The translations under genes were made by a program, and so were the position numbers. Below, piece after piece: positions 44,088-53,246 of a DNA stretch of 64,000 nt. The notes beneath the pieces were generated by a model. The model was not told the origin of the DNA and searched no databases. It saw only the letters and a list, made by a program, of their open reading frames with translations. The first letter of the stretch is position 1. Each line of letters begins with the position of its first letter. The DNA comes from an uncultured Lachnospiraceae bacterium (GTDB taxonomy: Bacteria > Bacillota > Clostridia > Lachnospirales > Lachnospiraceae): positions 75,758 to 139,757 of the forward strand of contig CAJURQ010000002.1 in the NCBI GenBank assembly GCA_910588955.1. Reading direction: 5' to 3'.

Positions 44088-45139
44088 AAAATGCCCGCCG
44101 CCTCCAAAAAACGCTCCGCAATGCTGCCCGGAGAATACTGTTCTCTCACTTTTGCCCCGTTGACGGAAAGCCGTTCAGCAAGTTCATCATCACCGGCAAC
44201 CCGGAGCATAGCTTCCGCGAGCGCCTTCCGATCTCCCACAGGCACTAACAGACCGCTCTCATTGTTCTTCATATAAACCCTTGCCCCGCCAATCGGGCAG
44301 TCAGTGGAGATCGTGGGAATCCCCATAGCAAGCGCCTCCAGCATAGAATTGGAAATCCCTTCAAAATCGGATGAGAGCACAAACATGCGGCTGTCCGCAA
44401 TCTCCTCTTTCACGCGCGCGGAAAAACCGTGCCACACAACGCTGTCCCCTAGCCCAAGCTCCACGGCGTACGCTTTCAATTTTTCTTCCAGCTCGCCCTC
44501 GCCGTATATATGGAGCGTATAATCCGTCCTCGCCGCCCGGAAATCCGAAAATGCCTCCAAAAGCAGCGCCTGATTTTTCTGGCTGTGCAGCCGTCCCACC
44601 GTCACAATCTTTTTCGCCCGTTCCCCCTCATAACGCTGCGGGATCGACGCGTCGATGGGATTGGGTATAATCACCGCTTTTTTTGCGATAGCCGCGGGAA
44701 AATAACCGATACCGTCCGCCGTCTGGAACGTAATCACATCCGCCCTGCGGTACGCCCAATTGCGGATTTTTTTCTCCTTGCAGCTCTCGGGGCTGTTCCT
44801 CTCGGCAACCAGAAAGGGGTGCCTCTTGCCAAGCGTCGCAACGGCTGAAAAAACGGCGCCGTTTACACAGAAAGCAAAAATATGGCAATCCGGGTTTTTC
44901 TTAAAATATCTGCGCATATCCCTGATTCGCCTGAGCTGGATCAGCGGATTACCCCCCGACTGTGCAGAGACAGAAAAATCTTCCACCCGGCTGTCCAGTT
45001 CGTAGGCATGCTGATACCCGGCAAACTGCATAATCGCAACCTGAAACCCCCGTTTGATATATTCCGTACTCAGGAGGGAAATTACCCTCTCCGTTCCTCC
45101 TCCCGTCATATTGGGAATAATAAATACAATTTTTTTCAT
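44084..45139 (-). CDS. GT4 family glycosyltransferase
   Basis: The 351-residue protein starts with IPNMTGGGTERVISLLS, the glycine-rich acceptor loop of GT4 enzymes, and has VTVGRLHSQKN, YGEGELEEKL and SSDFEGISNSMLEALA, where Glu residues bind the nucleotide sugar. It is cytoplasmic and retaining. ATG 45139 overlaps the stop of the DUF6020-like gene in an ATGA, and its own end overlaps the GT2 gene in the same way, so three genes are coupled. Longer upstream frames lie inside the preceding gene. Confidence 0.93.
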   Translation of the reverse strand: MKKIVFIIPNMTGGGTERVISLLSTEYIKRGFQVAIMQFAGYQHAYELDSRVEDFSVSAQSGGNPLIQLRRIRDMRRYFKKNPDCHIFAFCVNGAVFSAVATLGKRHPFLVAERNSPESCKEKKIRNWAYRRADVITFQTADGIGYFPAAIAKKAVIIPNPIDASIPQRYEGERAKKIVTVGRLHSQKNQALLLEAFSDFRAARTDYTLHIYGEGELEEKLKAYAVELGLGDSVVWHGFSARVKEEIADSRMFVLSSDFEGISNSMLEALAMGIPTISTDCPIGGARVYMKNNESGLLVPVGDRKALAEAMLRVAGDDELAERLSVNGAKVREQYSPGSIAERFLEAAGIL

Positions 45140-46737
45140 CCCTTCTGCCTTTCCGCATCTTTTTTCGCCGCCATGCCGAAATAGAGAGGCATGGAGAAAT
45201 AATAAGGATAGAGATATCTGAAAATGCTGACCGGTCCAAGCAAATATGTAAGGAATAGAGCCACAAGCATTGTCATCGTCAATATACAACTTCTGTTTCT
45301 ATTTCGTACCGTCAGATACAGGCAAAAAATCAGTGTCATAAATGGAAATGCCAGTGAATAAAAGTATTTTACTCCCGGAATATTCATACTCCAGTGGGTA
45401 TGATCCGCCACCTTATCATAAAATGCGCGTACCGCCGGGAGATGATTCTCCGACGAGGCAACAAAAAAATCAACTTTTTCTACCGAAGACGTTTCTATAT
45501 ATGCTCTCCTTGCATACTCATCCGGCACAGACGCACCCGGATACCAGTAATTCACGTTTAAATCCAGAAAAAAGCACAGATATTCCACAGGCGCTTTTCT
45601 CATAATCTGAAAATATGTTTTCAAAAACTTTCCCGGATCTTCTTTTAGCAGATCATCTTCAAAAGAGCTCTTTACACCATCCGCAATCCGACAGTTAAAC
45701 GCTTCGGCATCAGGCATATAAGCCAGAATCGTTTCCCGCTCCTCTTCATTCAAAAGTTCCGGATGTTCCACATACATGCCGCTTAATTGACTGATCGGCA
45801 CGGAAAGCATTTCGCTTCTCGGACCTTCCTCCACACCTGCCATCGGAAAAATTGCTTTAACAATACAGCCATATATGGCAATAATGGCAAGCAGAAAAAT
45901 GCCAAACTTCCTCGGACATCGAAACGCTGCACTGACTGCCAGCATAACAACAACCACATAGATCATATTATTGCGAAACAGACAGCTTAAAATTCCGAAT
46001 ATCACGATCGCCAGCGTATTTCTTTGACTTTCCACCTGTGTCCCCTCATAAAGCGACATCATAAACAAAGTAAAAAAACACGCGTACAAAATATCTTTTG
46101 TCGTGCTGAACGACATAAGATGCAGTGTCGGAACAAGCAGATAATACAAAAACGTTATCAGTACCGCATATCCGTTTCGAGTAATCCTATTCACATAAGC
46201 TATCACAATGGTGCTGACCGCAGTCACACAGATAAGCTCAAAGATGCTATAAAAAACCAATGCCAGCGCCTCGTGGTTTAACCTTTCCCCCACCCTGACA
46301 AAAAACGCCCAGAGCAGTGTATGCATGACCGGCTGGTAAGTCGTGTATTCTGTCTCACCGTATGCCTGCCATGTCTGCGCCGGCATGTCATATGCAAAAG
46401 TCCCCGGATAATATGCCAGAAAACAAATCATATAAACTGCGGTGAGAAGCAGCCATATGCCCAGATAGATATAGCGCCATGCCAAAACCCGCTCCAGCCA
46501 CATCCATACGTTCAGTCTTTTTACCCATGCCAGCCCTCTGTATAACAGTATAACCGCTGCCCCCACCGCTGCTCCGCCCAGAACAAGCATAGCTAAAAAG
46601 CGCGGCAGACGAGTTGTAATTCCACTCAGATCATGATTCTTATAGATCGTTTCCCCAATAAGATAAACCAACGCCAACGGTATGCCAAACAACCAATGAT
46701 AAAAAAGTGTTTTCAGTTTCTTCCCCTCTTCAGCCAT
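45136..46737 (-). CDS. DUF6020-like multi-pass membrane protein, second copy
   Basis: The product is about 533 residues with roughly eleven membrane segments. FAYDMPAQTWQAYGETEYTT, then QPVMHTLLWAFFV, STTKDILYACFFTL and CLFRNNMIYVV match the order of motifs in the paralogue at 27398-29191. The likely start is ATG 46737 with AAAGGA twelve bases upstream; a TTG at 46758 is also in frame. It is the first gene of a coupled unit with GT4, GT2 and GT8 enzymes, so it probably acts on the same glycan. Confidence 0.72.
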   Translation of the reverse strand: MAEEGKKLKTLFYHWLFGIPLALVYLIGETIYKNHDLSGITTRLPRFLAMLVLGGAAVGAAVILLYRGLAWVKRLNVWMWLERVLAWRYIYLGIWLLLTAVYMICFLAYYPGTFAYDMPAQTWQAYGETEYTTYQPVMHTLLWAFFVRVGERLNHEALALVFYSIFELICVTAVSTIVIAYVNRITRNGYAVLITFLYYLLVPTLHLMSFSTTKDILYACFFTLFMMSLYEGTQVESQRNTLAIVIFGILSCLFRNNMIYVVVVMLAVSAAFRCPRKFGIFLLAIIAIYGCIVKAIFPMAGVEEGPRSEMLSVPISQLSGMYVEHPELLNEEERETILAYMPDAEAFNCRIADGVKSSFEDDLLKEDPGKFLKTYFQIMRKAPVEYLCFFLDLNVNYWYPGASVPDEYARRAYIETSSVEKVDFFVASSENHLPAVRAFYDKVADHTHWSMNIPGVKYFYSLAFPFMTLIFCLYLTVRNRNRSCILTMTMLVALFLTYLLGPVSIFRYLYPYYFSMPLYFGMAAKKDAERQKG

Positions 46738-46742
46738 TGTTC

Positions 46743-46771
46743 TTGCAAATCCTTTCAAAAAATACTAAAAT
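46743..46771 (+). promoter_or_regulatory. Predicted promoter of the GT2 gene at 46810
   Basis: TTGCAA (46743-46748), 17 bp, then TAAAAT (46766-46771). It lies in a 72-bp divergent spacer, so the two flanking genes must share or overlap their control regions. Confidence 0.5.
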
Positions 46772-46809
46772 AGGCAGTAAATAAATTTAGACACAAAAGG
46801 AGCTGTTTC

Positions 46810-47823
46810 ATGTCATCCTCACCTTTTTTGAGCATCATTATCCCCGTATATAACGTAGAAATCTATCTTGCCGAATGTCTGGAAAGCGTTCTCGCCCAGA
46901 CTTTCACGGACTTTGAGGTTCTTCTCATAGACGACGGCTCTACAGACGGTTCGTCAGCTATCTGCGACGAATACGCCTGCAGGGATTCCCGCATCCGCTG
47001 CTTCCATAAAGAAAACGGCGGTCATATGTCTGCCAGGCAGGAAGGTTTCCGATATTCCCTTGGCGAATATATTTCCTTTGTTGACAGCGACGACTGGATC
47101 GCTCCTGTCATGTACGAGAAAATGTGCTCCGCCGCCAAGAACCTCAACGCAGATGTTATATGTTGTAACTATACCGCCGTCGCTCCAGACAAAAAAATCG
47201 AACGGCTGGATTTTTGTGAACCCGGACTTTATGATAAAGCGCAGCTAACCGATAAAATTTACCCGCAGCTGCTCCTCTCCGGCAGTTTTTTTCATTTTGG
47301 CGTTTCTCCCAGCCTTTATACCAAGTTATTTCGCCGCAGCCTTCTCGAAAAACATCTTTTCCGTGTCCCCCTGTCTTTAAAGCTCGGCGAGGACGGGCTA
47401 ACTGTTTACCCGTGTCTGCTGGACGCCTCCTCTATCTGTTTTCTGGCAGACAATTTATATTATTACAGAAGCCGCCCCGGTTCCCTCACTCACACCATGG
47501 ATGCCGGACGTCTTGCGGAAAACCGCCTGCTATTCGATACTTACGACAAACTGATCGACCTTCACGCACATCCCTGCATGGAAAAGCAGCTTCTGTATTT
47601 CTATGCCTATCAGTGCCTGTTAACCTTCCCGCCCGTATTCCGCACCATGCAAAGCGACGACGGCGCAAAAAAAACCTTCCGGGAAGAATGCGGTTATCCC
47701 CCCGTCAAAAGGGCATTCCGCGGCGTCAAAATAAACGATATCTCCGGACTGCACAACAAAATCTATGCCTTCTGCATCCGCCACAAACTCTACGGGCTGT
47801 TCCGCTTCTTTCTGACGCACTGA
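46810..47823 (+). CDS. GT2 family glycosyltransferase
   Basis: The 337-residue enzyme has IIIPVYNVEIYLAECLESV at its N-terminus, LLIDDGSTDGS (39-49) and FVDSDDW (90-96), the typical GT2 of capsule and exopolysaccharide loci (EpsJ/WcaA-like). The C-terminal half is predicted soluble and binds the acceptor. AAAGGAG lies eight bases before the ATG. It is the only plus-strand gene in this part of the window and converges with the membrane transferase gene at 47854. Confidence 0.92.
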   Translation: MSSSPFLSIIIPVYNVEIYLAECLESVLAQTFTDFEVLLIDDGSTDGSSAICDEYACRDSRIRCFHKENGGHMSARQEGFRYSLGEYISFVDSDDWIAPVMYEKMCSAAKNLNADVICCNYTAVAPDKKIERLDFCEPGLYDKAQLTDKIYPQLLLSGSFFHFGVSPSLYTKLFRRSLLEKHLFRVPLSLKLGEDGLTVYPCLLDASSICFLADNLYYYRSRPGSLTHTMDAGRLAENRLLFDTYDKLIDLHAHPCMEKQLLYFYAYQCLLTFPPVFRTMQSDDGAKKTFREECGYPPVKRAFRGVKINDISGLHNKIYAFCIRHKLYGLFRFFLTH

Positions 47824-47853
47824 CGTCTATCCCTGTCTGTGTCACGAAGACCT

Positions 47854-49752
47854 TTAGTACGGATTCTCCCAGTATCCTGTCTGGTAGAACTGCGCGCTCG
47901 CATCGATGCCCTGCAGGTCGTCGTCCAGCGCAAGCGTCCGGTGAAAGAGGTTTGTCCGCGTAAAAGCAAGAACCAGCAAAAGGAAAATGCAAACCGCAGC
48001 CGCAGTCAGAACCCGGCACGGCTTCTCCCGCCAGCCATTCCGCCGCGGCAGTTCCCGCACTTCTCCGTCACCGATTCGCTCCGTCCCGCGCAGCCTGCCC
48101 GCCGCCCTTTCCAGAAATGCAGTCCACTCTGCCATCCCGCACACCGCATAGGGAATCAGCAGCACAAAATATGGTATCGTGTAGGAGGCGCTGGACTCCC
48201 AGAACATATGGAAAAGAAAGCCTCCCAGAAAGACCACCGCTCCCATCAATTCATAAAGATTTCCCTTTCTCCAACGCAAAAAGAGACAGAGCAGCATCCC
48301 AAGCAGAATCCATGTCTGCATATAATTGAGCGCAATCGAAAGCCGCACGCTGCCCCTGCCGTATATCACGCTCGTCAGCCATTCCGGCACGTGCGTCTCC
48401 GATTTTCTGCCGCGGGTACGATCCAGACAGATAAAAGTGGGATCGTTCCACTGAAACGCCGTCTTTCGCGCCAGAAAGGGAATCCCCTCGTCCACGGGAT
48501 ATTCCAACATCCTTGTCAGGATTTTCTGAAGCTCTTCCATGGACGCCTGCGCAGCCAACTCCTGATTAAAATGATTCTCCGCAAATACGTTGCTGATATA
48601 ACCGTTGTAGCCGCCCGGTCCGAGCGGCGCCTCCTGCATCCCCATAACGACCCACGAGAGCATAGCCTCCCCCTCCGGCAGCTCGCGACTCGCAATCCGC
48701 TCCACGGCGGCATTGGAAACCCCTGTGCAAACCGCTACACTCACTCCCATGCACGCAATAAAGGCAAGGGAAAGCACGCCCTCTTTCCACCGTTTTTTCT
48801 CCGAAAAAAAGAATTGTGAAATCGCGTCGTAAACGAGAAAGCAGGCGATCGCGATGAGATAAATCAGACAGTTCATCTTTATGACTGTGGCAAGTCCCAT
48901 ACAGAGAGACGCCGCCGCCACATAGCGCAGACGCCTATGCGCCAGATACCGCTGCGCAAAATAAACCGCGCCCAGAGACAGCGCCATGCCCGGCAGAATA
49001 CCATACAGATATGTCACATAAAAGGCGAGCGGCACCCAGACCAAAAGCCCCAGATACACCGCCGTCTGCAATCCCGTCCTCCTCTTTTCAAACCCTTCCG
49101 TTCCCTCTCCGGCAGCCACGCCAAAAAGCCCGGAAAGCTTCACCAGCAGACCGTAAATCACCGCCAGAAAAACTGCATACAACAGCTGGATTCCCACAAA
49201 GTTTCCTTCCCCGAAAAGGAAACTGAGCAGATAAAAAAACAGGACGATCCCCGACTGGAACGGGTAGCGGAACAGATAGGCATCTTCCCCAAAGGAAGAA
49301 AAGTCCCCCTGCCGCCACTGCATGGCTATCCCGTACACTTTCGCCGGATCGGAACCCGGATAAAACTGTGTCAGGCACACATAAGAAGCGGCAAGAATCA
49401 GCGTAAGAAGAGTCAGCCCCCAGAATACTATCGTCCCCCGGGCTTCCACGCTTTTTCCACCGCGCGCACCTGCATATTCCTTGTTCCGCGTACCAAAAAT
49501 ATTCCACAGTTTCCGTCCCGCAAGCATTGCCGCCGTCAAAAGAAGAAAAGCCAAAAGATGGCGCAGCGGACTGTCGGCTATATTCAGAGTTCTCTCCTGC
49601 TCGCTTCCGTCTTCCAGAAACAACCTGCCCACAAAGCTTGTGCTGAAAATGCTGTGCAGGAACAGGAGAAACACCGCTCCCGCAAGCAGCAGCCGAATTA
49701 TGCCGTTGACAATCCGGTAAAATATATGATCTTGCTTCGTATTATTTATCAT
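47854..49752 (-). CDS. GT39-like (GT-C) membrane glycosyltransferase
   Basis: The 632-residue protein has about thirteen membrane segments. YPGSDPAKVYGIAMQWRQGD in the first large loop gives the acidic signature, and FRYPFQSGIVLFFYLL follows, as in membrane mannosyltransferase-like proteins of Clostridia. There is a cytoplasmic loop near residues 530-560 rich in charges and a short extracellular tail. It stands alone between a convergent GT2 gene and the surface-protein cluster, with its own -10 element at 49788-49793. Confidence 0.75.
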   Translation of the reverse strand: MINNTKQDHIFYRIVNGIIRLLLAGAVFLLFLHSIFSTSFVGRLFLEDGSEQERTLNIADSPLRHLLAFLLLTAAMLAGRKLWNIFGTRNKEYAGARGGKSVEARGTIVFWGLTLLTLILAASYVCLTQFYPGSDPAKVYGIAMQWRQGDFSSFGEDAYLFRYPFQSGIVLFFYLLSFLFGEGNFVGIQLLYAVFLAVIYGLLVKLSGLFGVAAGEGTEGFEKRRTGLQTAVYLGLLVWVPLAFYVTYLYGILPGMALSLGAVYFAQRYLAHRRLRYVAAASLCMGLATVIKMNCLIYLIAIACFLVYDAISQFFFSEKKRWKEGVLSLAFIACMGVSVAVCTGVSNAAVERIASRELPEGEAMLSWVVMGMQEAPLGPGGYNGYISNVFAENHFNQELAAQASMEELQKILTRMLEYPVDEGIPFLARKTAFQWNDPTFICLDRTRGRKSETHVPEWLTSVIYGRGSVRLSIALNYMQTWILLGMLLCLFLRWRKGNLYELMGAVVFLGGFLFHMFWESSASYTIPYFVLLIPYAVCGMAEWTAFLERAAGRLRGTERIGDGEVRELPRRNGWREKPCRVLTAAAVCIFLLLVLAFTRTNLFHRTLALDDDLQGIDASAQFYQTGYWENPY

Positions 49753-49787
49753 CTTCGAGCCCTAGTCCTCCGTTTCCATCTTTTCCC

Positions 49788-49793
49788 ATTATA
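49788..49793 (-). promoter_or_regulatory. Extended -10 element, minus strand
   Basis: TGT-TATAAT on the minus strand (TATAAT complement of 49788-49793) lies 35 bases upstream of the start at 49752. No convincing -35 is seen, which fits an extended -10 promoter. Confidence 0.5.
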
Positions 49794-49828
49794 ACAAAGT
49801 TTTCGGAGGATTAGAAGAAGCCCCCGCG

Positions 49829-52348
49829 TCAATTCTCTTCTCTTCGCAAAACGAATATAAGCACAGCGCCCACAAGCACTGCCAGTACCGCCACGGGAAC
49901 CCACAAAGAACCGCCCCGCTCTTCTTGTACCGTCTGTGCCGCACCATTTTCGGAAGCTTTTGCGGGCAGTCTAACTGCGGTTTCCTCCCACGCGCCCTCT
50001 GTCACAGAGTCAGTTTCCGGCATTTCTCCCTCGGGATAAACAATGTCGTAACGCTCTGTATGTTCCGGCGCTTCTATGATACCGTCACGATTTGCCGGTA
50101 TTTCTTCCGGATCCGGCTGTGCCCCGGCGTCTTCCTGTATTCCCTCCGGTTCCGGCTGTGCCCCGGCGTCTTCCTGTATTCCCTCCGGTTCCGGCTGTGC
50201 CCCGGCATTTTCCTCTGTTCCCTCCGGTTCCGGCTGTGCCCCAGTGTCTTCCTGTATTCCCTCCGGCTCAGGCTGTGCTCCGGCGTCTTCCTGTATTCCC
50301 TCCGGTTCTGAATCCGGCTCGGCGGCTTCCTCCGCCTCTTCCGGTTCCGCCTGCAAAGACGGCTCATCCTGCACATCATTGATCGTCGTCGTTCCGTCCG
50401 GCAGTACTGTAACCTGAACCCTCTTTCCGCATACAGTACATTTATAAAAAGCACCTTGTATATCATATACAGGCTTATGACCTACCGCAACGATAACCGG
50501 AATACCTGTAAGCTGTTTTGTTTCTGCCGCGTCACTGAACATCTTATGACATACGCTGCACTTCCAATATGCCTCATTCCCGGAATCCTCGCAGGTCGCT
50601 GCTTTCGCGGGAACAGCCGTCAGCGTATGGCTCTCCGCCGTCTCCTCTTCTTTTGTGTCAGAATAAACCATGCCTTCAAAAGTCACTTCTGCCTGATAAG
50701 TAATCTTCCCAGGCTGACTGCAATCTGTGCCCGGAGTCTCCTTTATTATTGTAATTTGTTTCGTTTTCTCAGAGTGAGTCTGCTCACAGACTTGACAGGC
50801 AAACACTGCTGTAGCCGACTTGCAATCAGGCGCCCACTTCCAATTCGTCAGGCTGTATGCATGCTTCGTCACCGGAATCACTACCTCTGATTTCGGAAGC
50901 TCTGTCGTCCCCTGTTCATCAAAATATTTCTTGCACGCCGGACACATCCAGCATTCCACATTTATGCCCGTCTTCTCACAGGTTGCGGGCTCCGGCATTT
51001 TATGTTCAAGCGTCTTATGACCAAGTTTTTTTAACTTCACTTTTTTCTTATCTTTATAGACGGCTTCACCCCTCTCCACGGAAGCCGTGTAAACCGTTTC
51101 TCCCTCCGCGACGCAGGTAGCCTCCGTCGTCTTTTTTGAGATCGACGCCTCCAGCGTCAGTTCCTCCCCGCAGTCCAGGCAGGTAAAAACAGCCTTGGCA
51201 GATTTGTACTCTTTCCACTTCCACTCCGGTTCCTGATAAACATGCCCGTCATTGTTGTCATCGGAAGACGCCTCCGTCCGTTCCGCCGCCGAAGGCGTCT
51301 GTATCGGCGCTGCGATCCTGTTTTTGTCATTGGTATACGCGAAGACAGCCTCTTTTGTATTGCCGTTGTCTTTATATGTCTGCATCTGATACACCGTTTT
51401 CCCGCCAAAAGACGGGAATCCGGCGCCACAAGTCTGATGCCAGACAATATTCTCGCTCTTCCCCCCGTTCAAAAGCCAGCATACCTCACCCGACGCAAAC
51501 TGCTGCTGCGTCATCGCTGCGCCATAATTCCCTTTCTCCGTGCCCGTAATCAGATAATAGCAATTTGAGAAAGTGCTTTTGGAATGATTATATCCGCAGA
51601 TACTCCCCACATAATTCTTTCCGCTGACTTCTCCCGTATTATAACAGCAGGAAACCTGCTTCTTATTATAGCCGCACACACCGCCTACACTCGTGCCGCT
51701 GCCGTTTACCGTTCCCATATTGTAACAGTCGAAAACTTCGTTTTTGTTGTAGCCGCATATCCCGCCCACATACTTTCCGCCGCCCACTGCTCCGGCATTA
51801 TAACAGCGCGTGACAATTCCCGCGTTGACGCCGCACACGCCGCCTGTATAATTGCCCGCCGAAATGTCCGTACCCGCTATTCCCAGATTTCTGATTGTGC
51901 CTGCGTTACTGCCAAACAGACCCGCATAAGAAGAATTGGGTTTATGATAATACAAGCCGCTTACCGCAAAGCCTGCGCCGTCAAAAATGCCTGTATACGG
52001 ATTGGCATTCGTTCCTATCGGCGACCACGAACCGCTGTCCGCGCCGCACACACCGGACAGATCAACGTTCCGTGTCAAAACCGCGCATAAGCCCGTGTTA
52101 GGCGCGCCTCCGACGCCGTTTACCATATCGGCAAAGGTGCGCAATTGTTCCGCGTTTCCAATCCGATACGGCGCCGTCTCCGTGCCGCTGCCCTCCATAT
52201 CCGAAACGCCGTCCGCTGCATACGTCTCCGACGCCGCTTCCCGAATATACAGTGAATTGCCTTCCACCTTTGCCGCCATTACCGTATTCGGCACCATGGT
52301 CACACACATGCAGACAGCCAGAGTAACGCCCCAAATCTTTTTATGCAT
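49829..52348 (-). CDS. Secreted GLUG-motif surface protein with CxxC repeats and membrane anchor
   Basis: The 839-residue protein has a signal peptide (residues 1-25), a domain of GLUG-type repeats at about 130-260 (units like YVGGICGYNKNEVFDCYN), then four to five repeats each with a CxxC pair (FTCLDC, CWMCPAC, FACQVC, WKCSVC, YKCTVC) of a kind common in Clostridia surface proteins. An acidic Pro/Glu linker of five 13-residue repeats follows, and a C-terminal membrane segment (about 815-833) ending in RREEN. No LPxTG motif is seen, so it is anchored by the membrane segment. AAAGGAG lies nine bases before the start. It probably binds or adheres; no catalytic motif is visible. Confidence 0.88.
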   Translation of the reverse strand: MHKKIWGVTLAVCMCVTMVPNTVMAAKVEGNSLYIREAASETYAADGVSDMEGSGTETAPYRIGNAEQLRTFADMVNGVGGAPNTGLCAVLTRNVDLSGVCGADSGSWSPIGTNANPYTGIFDGAGFAVSGLYYHKPNSSYAGLFGSNAGTIRNLGIAGTDISAGNYTGGVCGVNAGIVTRCYNAGAVGGGKYVGGICGYNKNEVFDCYNMGTVNGSGTSVGGVCGYNKKQVSCCYNTGEVSGKNYVGSICGYNHSKSTFSNCYYLITGTEKGNYGAAMTQQQFASGEVCWLLNGGKSENIVWHQTCGAGFPSFGGKTVYQMQTYKDNGNTKEAVFAYTNDKNRIAAPIQTPSAAERTEASSDDNNDGHVYQEPEWKWKEYKSAKAVFTCLDCGEELTLEASISKKTTEATCVAEGETVYTASVERGEAVYKDKKKVKLKKLGHKTLEHKMPEPATCEKTGINVECWMCPACKKYFDEQGTTELPKSEVVIPVTKHAYSLTNWKWAPDCKSATAVFACQVCEQTHSEKTKQITIIKETPGTDCSQPGKITYQAEVTFEGMVYSDTKEEETAESHTLTAVPAKAATCEDSGNEAYWKCSVCHKMFSDAAETKQLTGIPVIVAVGHKPVYDIQGAFYKCTVCGKRVQVTVLPDGTTTINDVQDEPSLQAEPEEAEEAAEPDSEPEGIQEDAGAQPEPEGIQEDTGAQPEPEGTEENAGAQPEPEGIQEDAGAQPEPEGIQEDAGAQPDPEEIPANRDGIIEAPEHTERYDIVYPEGEMPETDSVTEGAWEETAVRLPAKASENGAAQTVQEERGGSLWVPVAVLAVLVGAVLIFVLRREEN
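50112..50306. repeat. 39-bp tandem repeat, five copies
   Basis: Five contiguous 39-bp units start at 50112, 50151, 50190, 50229 and 50268 and encode 13-residue units containing EPEGIQEDAGAQP. They form the stalk between the CxxC repeats and the anchor. Copy number can change without frameshift. Confidence 0.92.
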
Positions 52349-52418
52349 CCTGATAGTCTCCTTTCAGACAAATCCTATCTGTCGGTCTATAAACAGTATA
52401 TTGTCTCGTCACAGTTGC

Positions 52419-52447
52419 AATATAACATAAAATCGGGTTTTCTACAA
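52419..52447 (-). promoter_or_regulatory. Predicted promoter of the GLUG-protein gene
   Basis: On the minus strand TTGTAG (complement of 52442-52447), 17 bp, and TGT-TATATT (TATATT complement of 52419-52424) form an extended -10 promoter. The -35 region overlaps the T tract of the terminator of the previous gene. Confidence 0.55.
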
Positions 52448-52448
52448 C

Positions 52449-52479
52449 AAAAAAACAGCGGTCGTTGTCAACCGCCGTT
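52449..52479 (-). terminator. Rho-independent terminator overlapping the end of the short LRR gene
   Basis: On the minus strand AACGGCGGT pairs with ACCGCTGTT (one G-U pair), loop of eight bases containing the TGA stop, followed by seven T residues. The last three sense codons of the gene form one arm of the stem. Confidence 0.85.
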
Positions 52480-53202
52480 CTTTGTCTCGACATTGATTTC
52501 TTCTAATTCCGCACATCCCTCAAAAGCATGAGCGCCGACAGAAAGCTGTCCCATGTCCGCCGTGTCTCTGAACTGTACCGTCTGCAGTGCTTTGTCCCCT
52601 TTAAAGGCGCGCTCACCGATAACCGTTACCGACTTCGGCAGGGAGAGCTGTGTCATCGCCGTACAGCCCTCAAATGCACCCGCGCCTATCTCTTCCACCG
52701 TAGAAGGCAGGTAAACGCTCTTTAGACCCGTGCAGTCCTTAAAGCCATTTTCCGCAACAGCAGTCACCCCGGCAGGCAGTTTTACATACGTGACAAGCGG
52801 ATTGCCGCCAAAAACATCCGCCGCAACAGATGTATACTTTTCGCCTTCCTCCGGCTGCTTCAGCTCCACGTTGCCCTCGAAAGAAACCGCCTCCAGCGTC
52901 TCCCCGCCGTCCGCATCCGTCGTCCTGTATTTGACGCCCGTCAGCACGGCGTCCTCCACCTCATACACATAATGGTGGGAGACATTCGCGTCGTAGGTCA
53001 CTTTCATGCCTGTATAGTCCGTAAAGCTGACAATCCGGCTCTCATCCGCCCCGGCGTCCGGTTTCTCTTCTTTTTCTGTTTCCTGCTGTATCTCTGCAGG
53101 CTGTGTTTCCACCGGTGTTTCCGCCGCAAAAACTACCGTTCCGTTTCCGCCGACAGTCAACCCCAATGTCAGCAGCAGCGCCGCCGCACTTCTTCTCTTC
53201 AT
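52468..53202 (-). CDS. Short secreted leucine-rich-repeat (BspA-type) protein
   Basis: The 244-residue protein has a signal peptide (residues 1-27), a Glu-rich linker, and a region with about four LRR_5 units such as AFEGCTAMTQLSLP. It is a paralogue of the N-terminal LRR part of the 53277-58532 protein: SFTDYTGMKVTYDANV, VLTGVK, KQPEEGEKYTSVAA and YLPSTVEEIGAGAFEGC all have close counterparts there. It ends after the fourth repeat at a strong terminator, with no anchor. It looks like a shortened tandem duplicate that is now a free secreted protein. Its start lies downstream of a GC-rich hairpin and behind AGGAGGGGG. Confidence 0.85.
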   Translation of the reverse strand: MKRRSAAALLLTLGLTVGGNGTVVFAAETPVETQPAEIQQETEKEEKPDAGADESRIVSFTDYTGMKVTYDANVSHHYVYEVEDAVLTGVKYRTTDADGGETLEAVSFEGNVELKQPEEGEKYTSVAADVFGGNPLVTYVKLPAGVTAVAENGFKDCTGLKSVYLPSTVEEIGAGAFEGCTAMTQLSLPKSVTVIGERAFKGDKALQTVQFRDTADMGQLSVGAHAFEGCAELEEINVETKNGG

Positions 53203-53246
53203 AGTCTCTTCACCCCCTCCTCAACCCTGATCTTCGGGGAATAGCA

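Noticed and set aside
49765..49811. Inverted repeat TCCTCCG/CGGAGGA around the promoter of the 47854-49752 gene
   Set aside because: One arm lies upstream of the -10 element and would not be in the transcript, so it cannot hide the ribosome binding site; probably chance.
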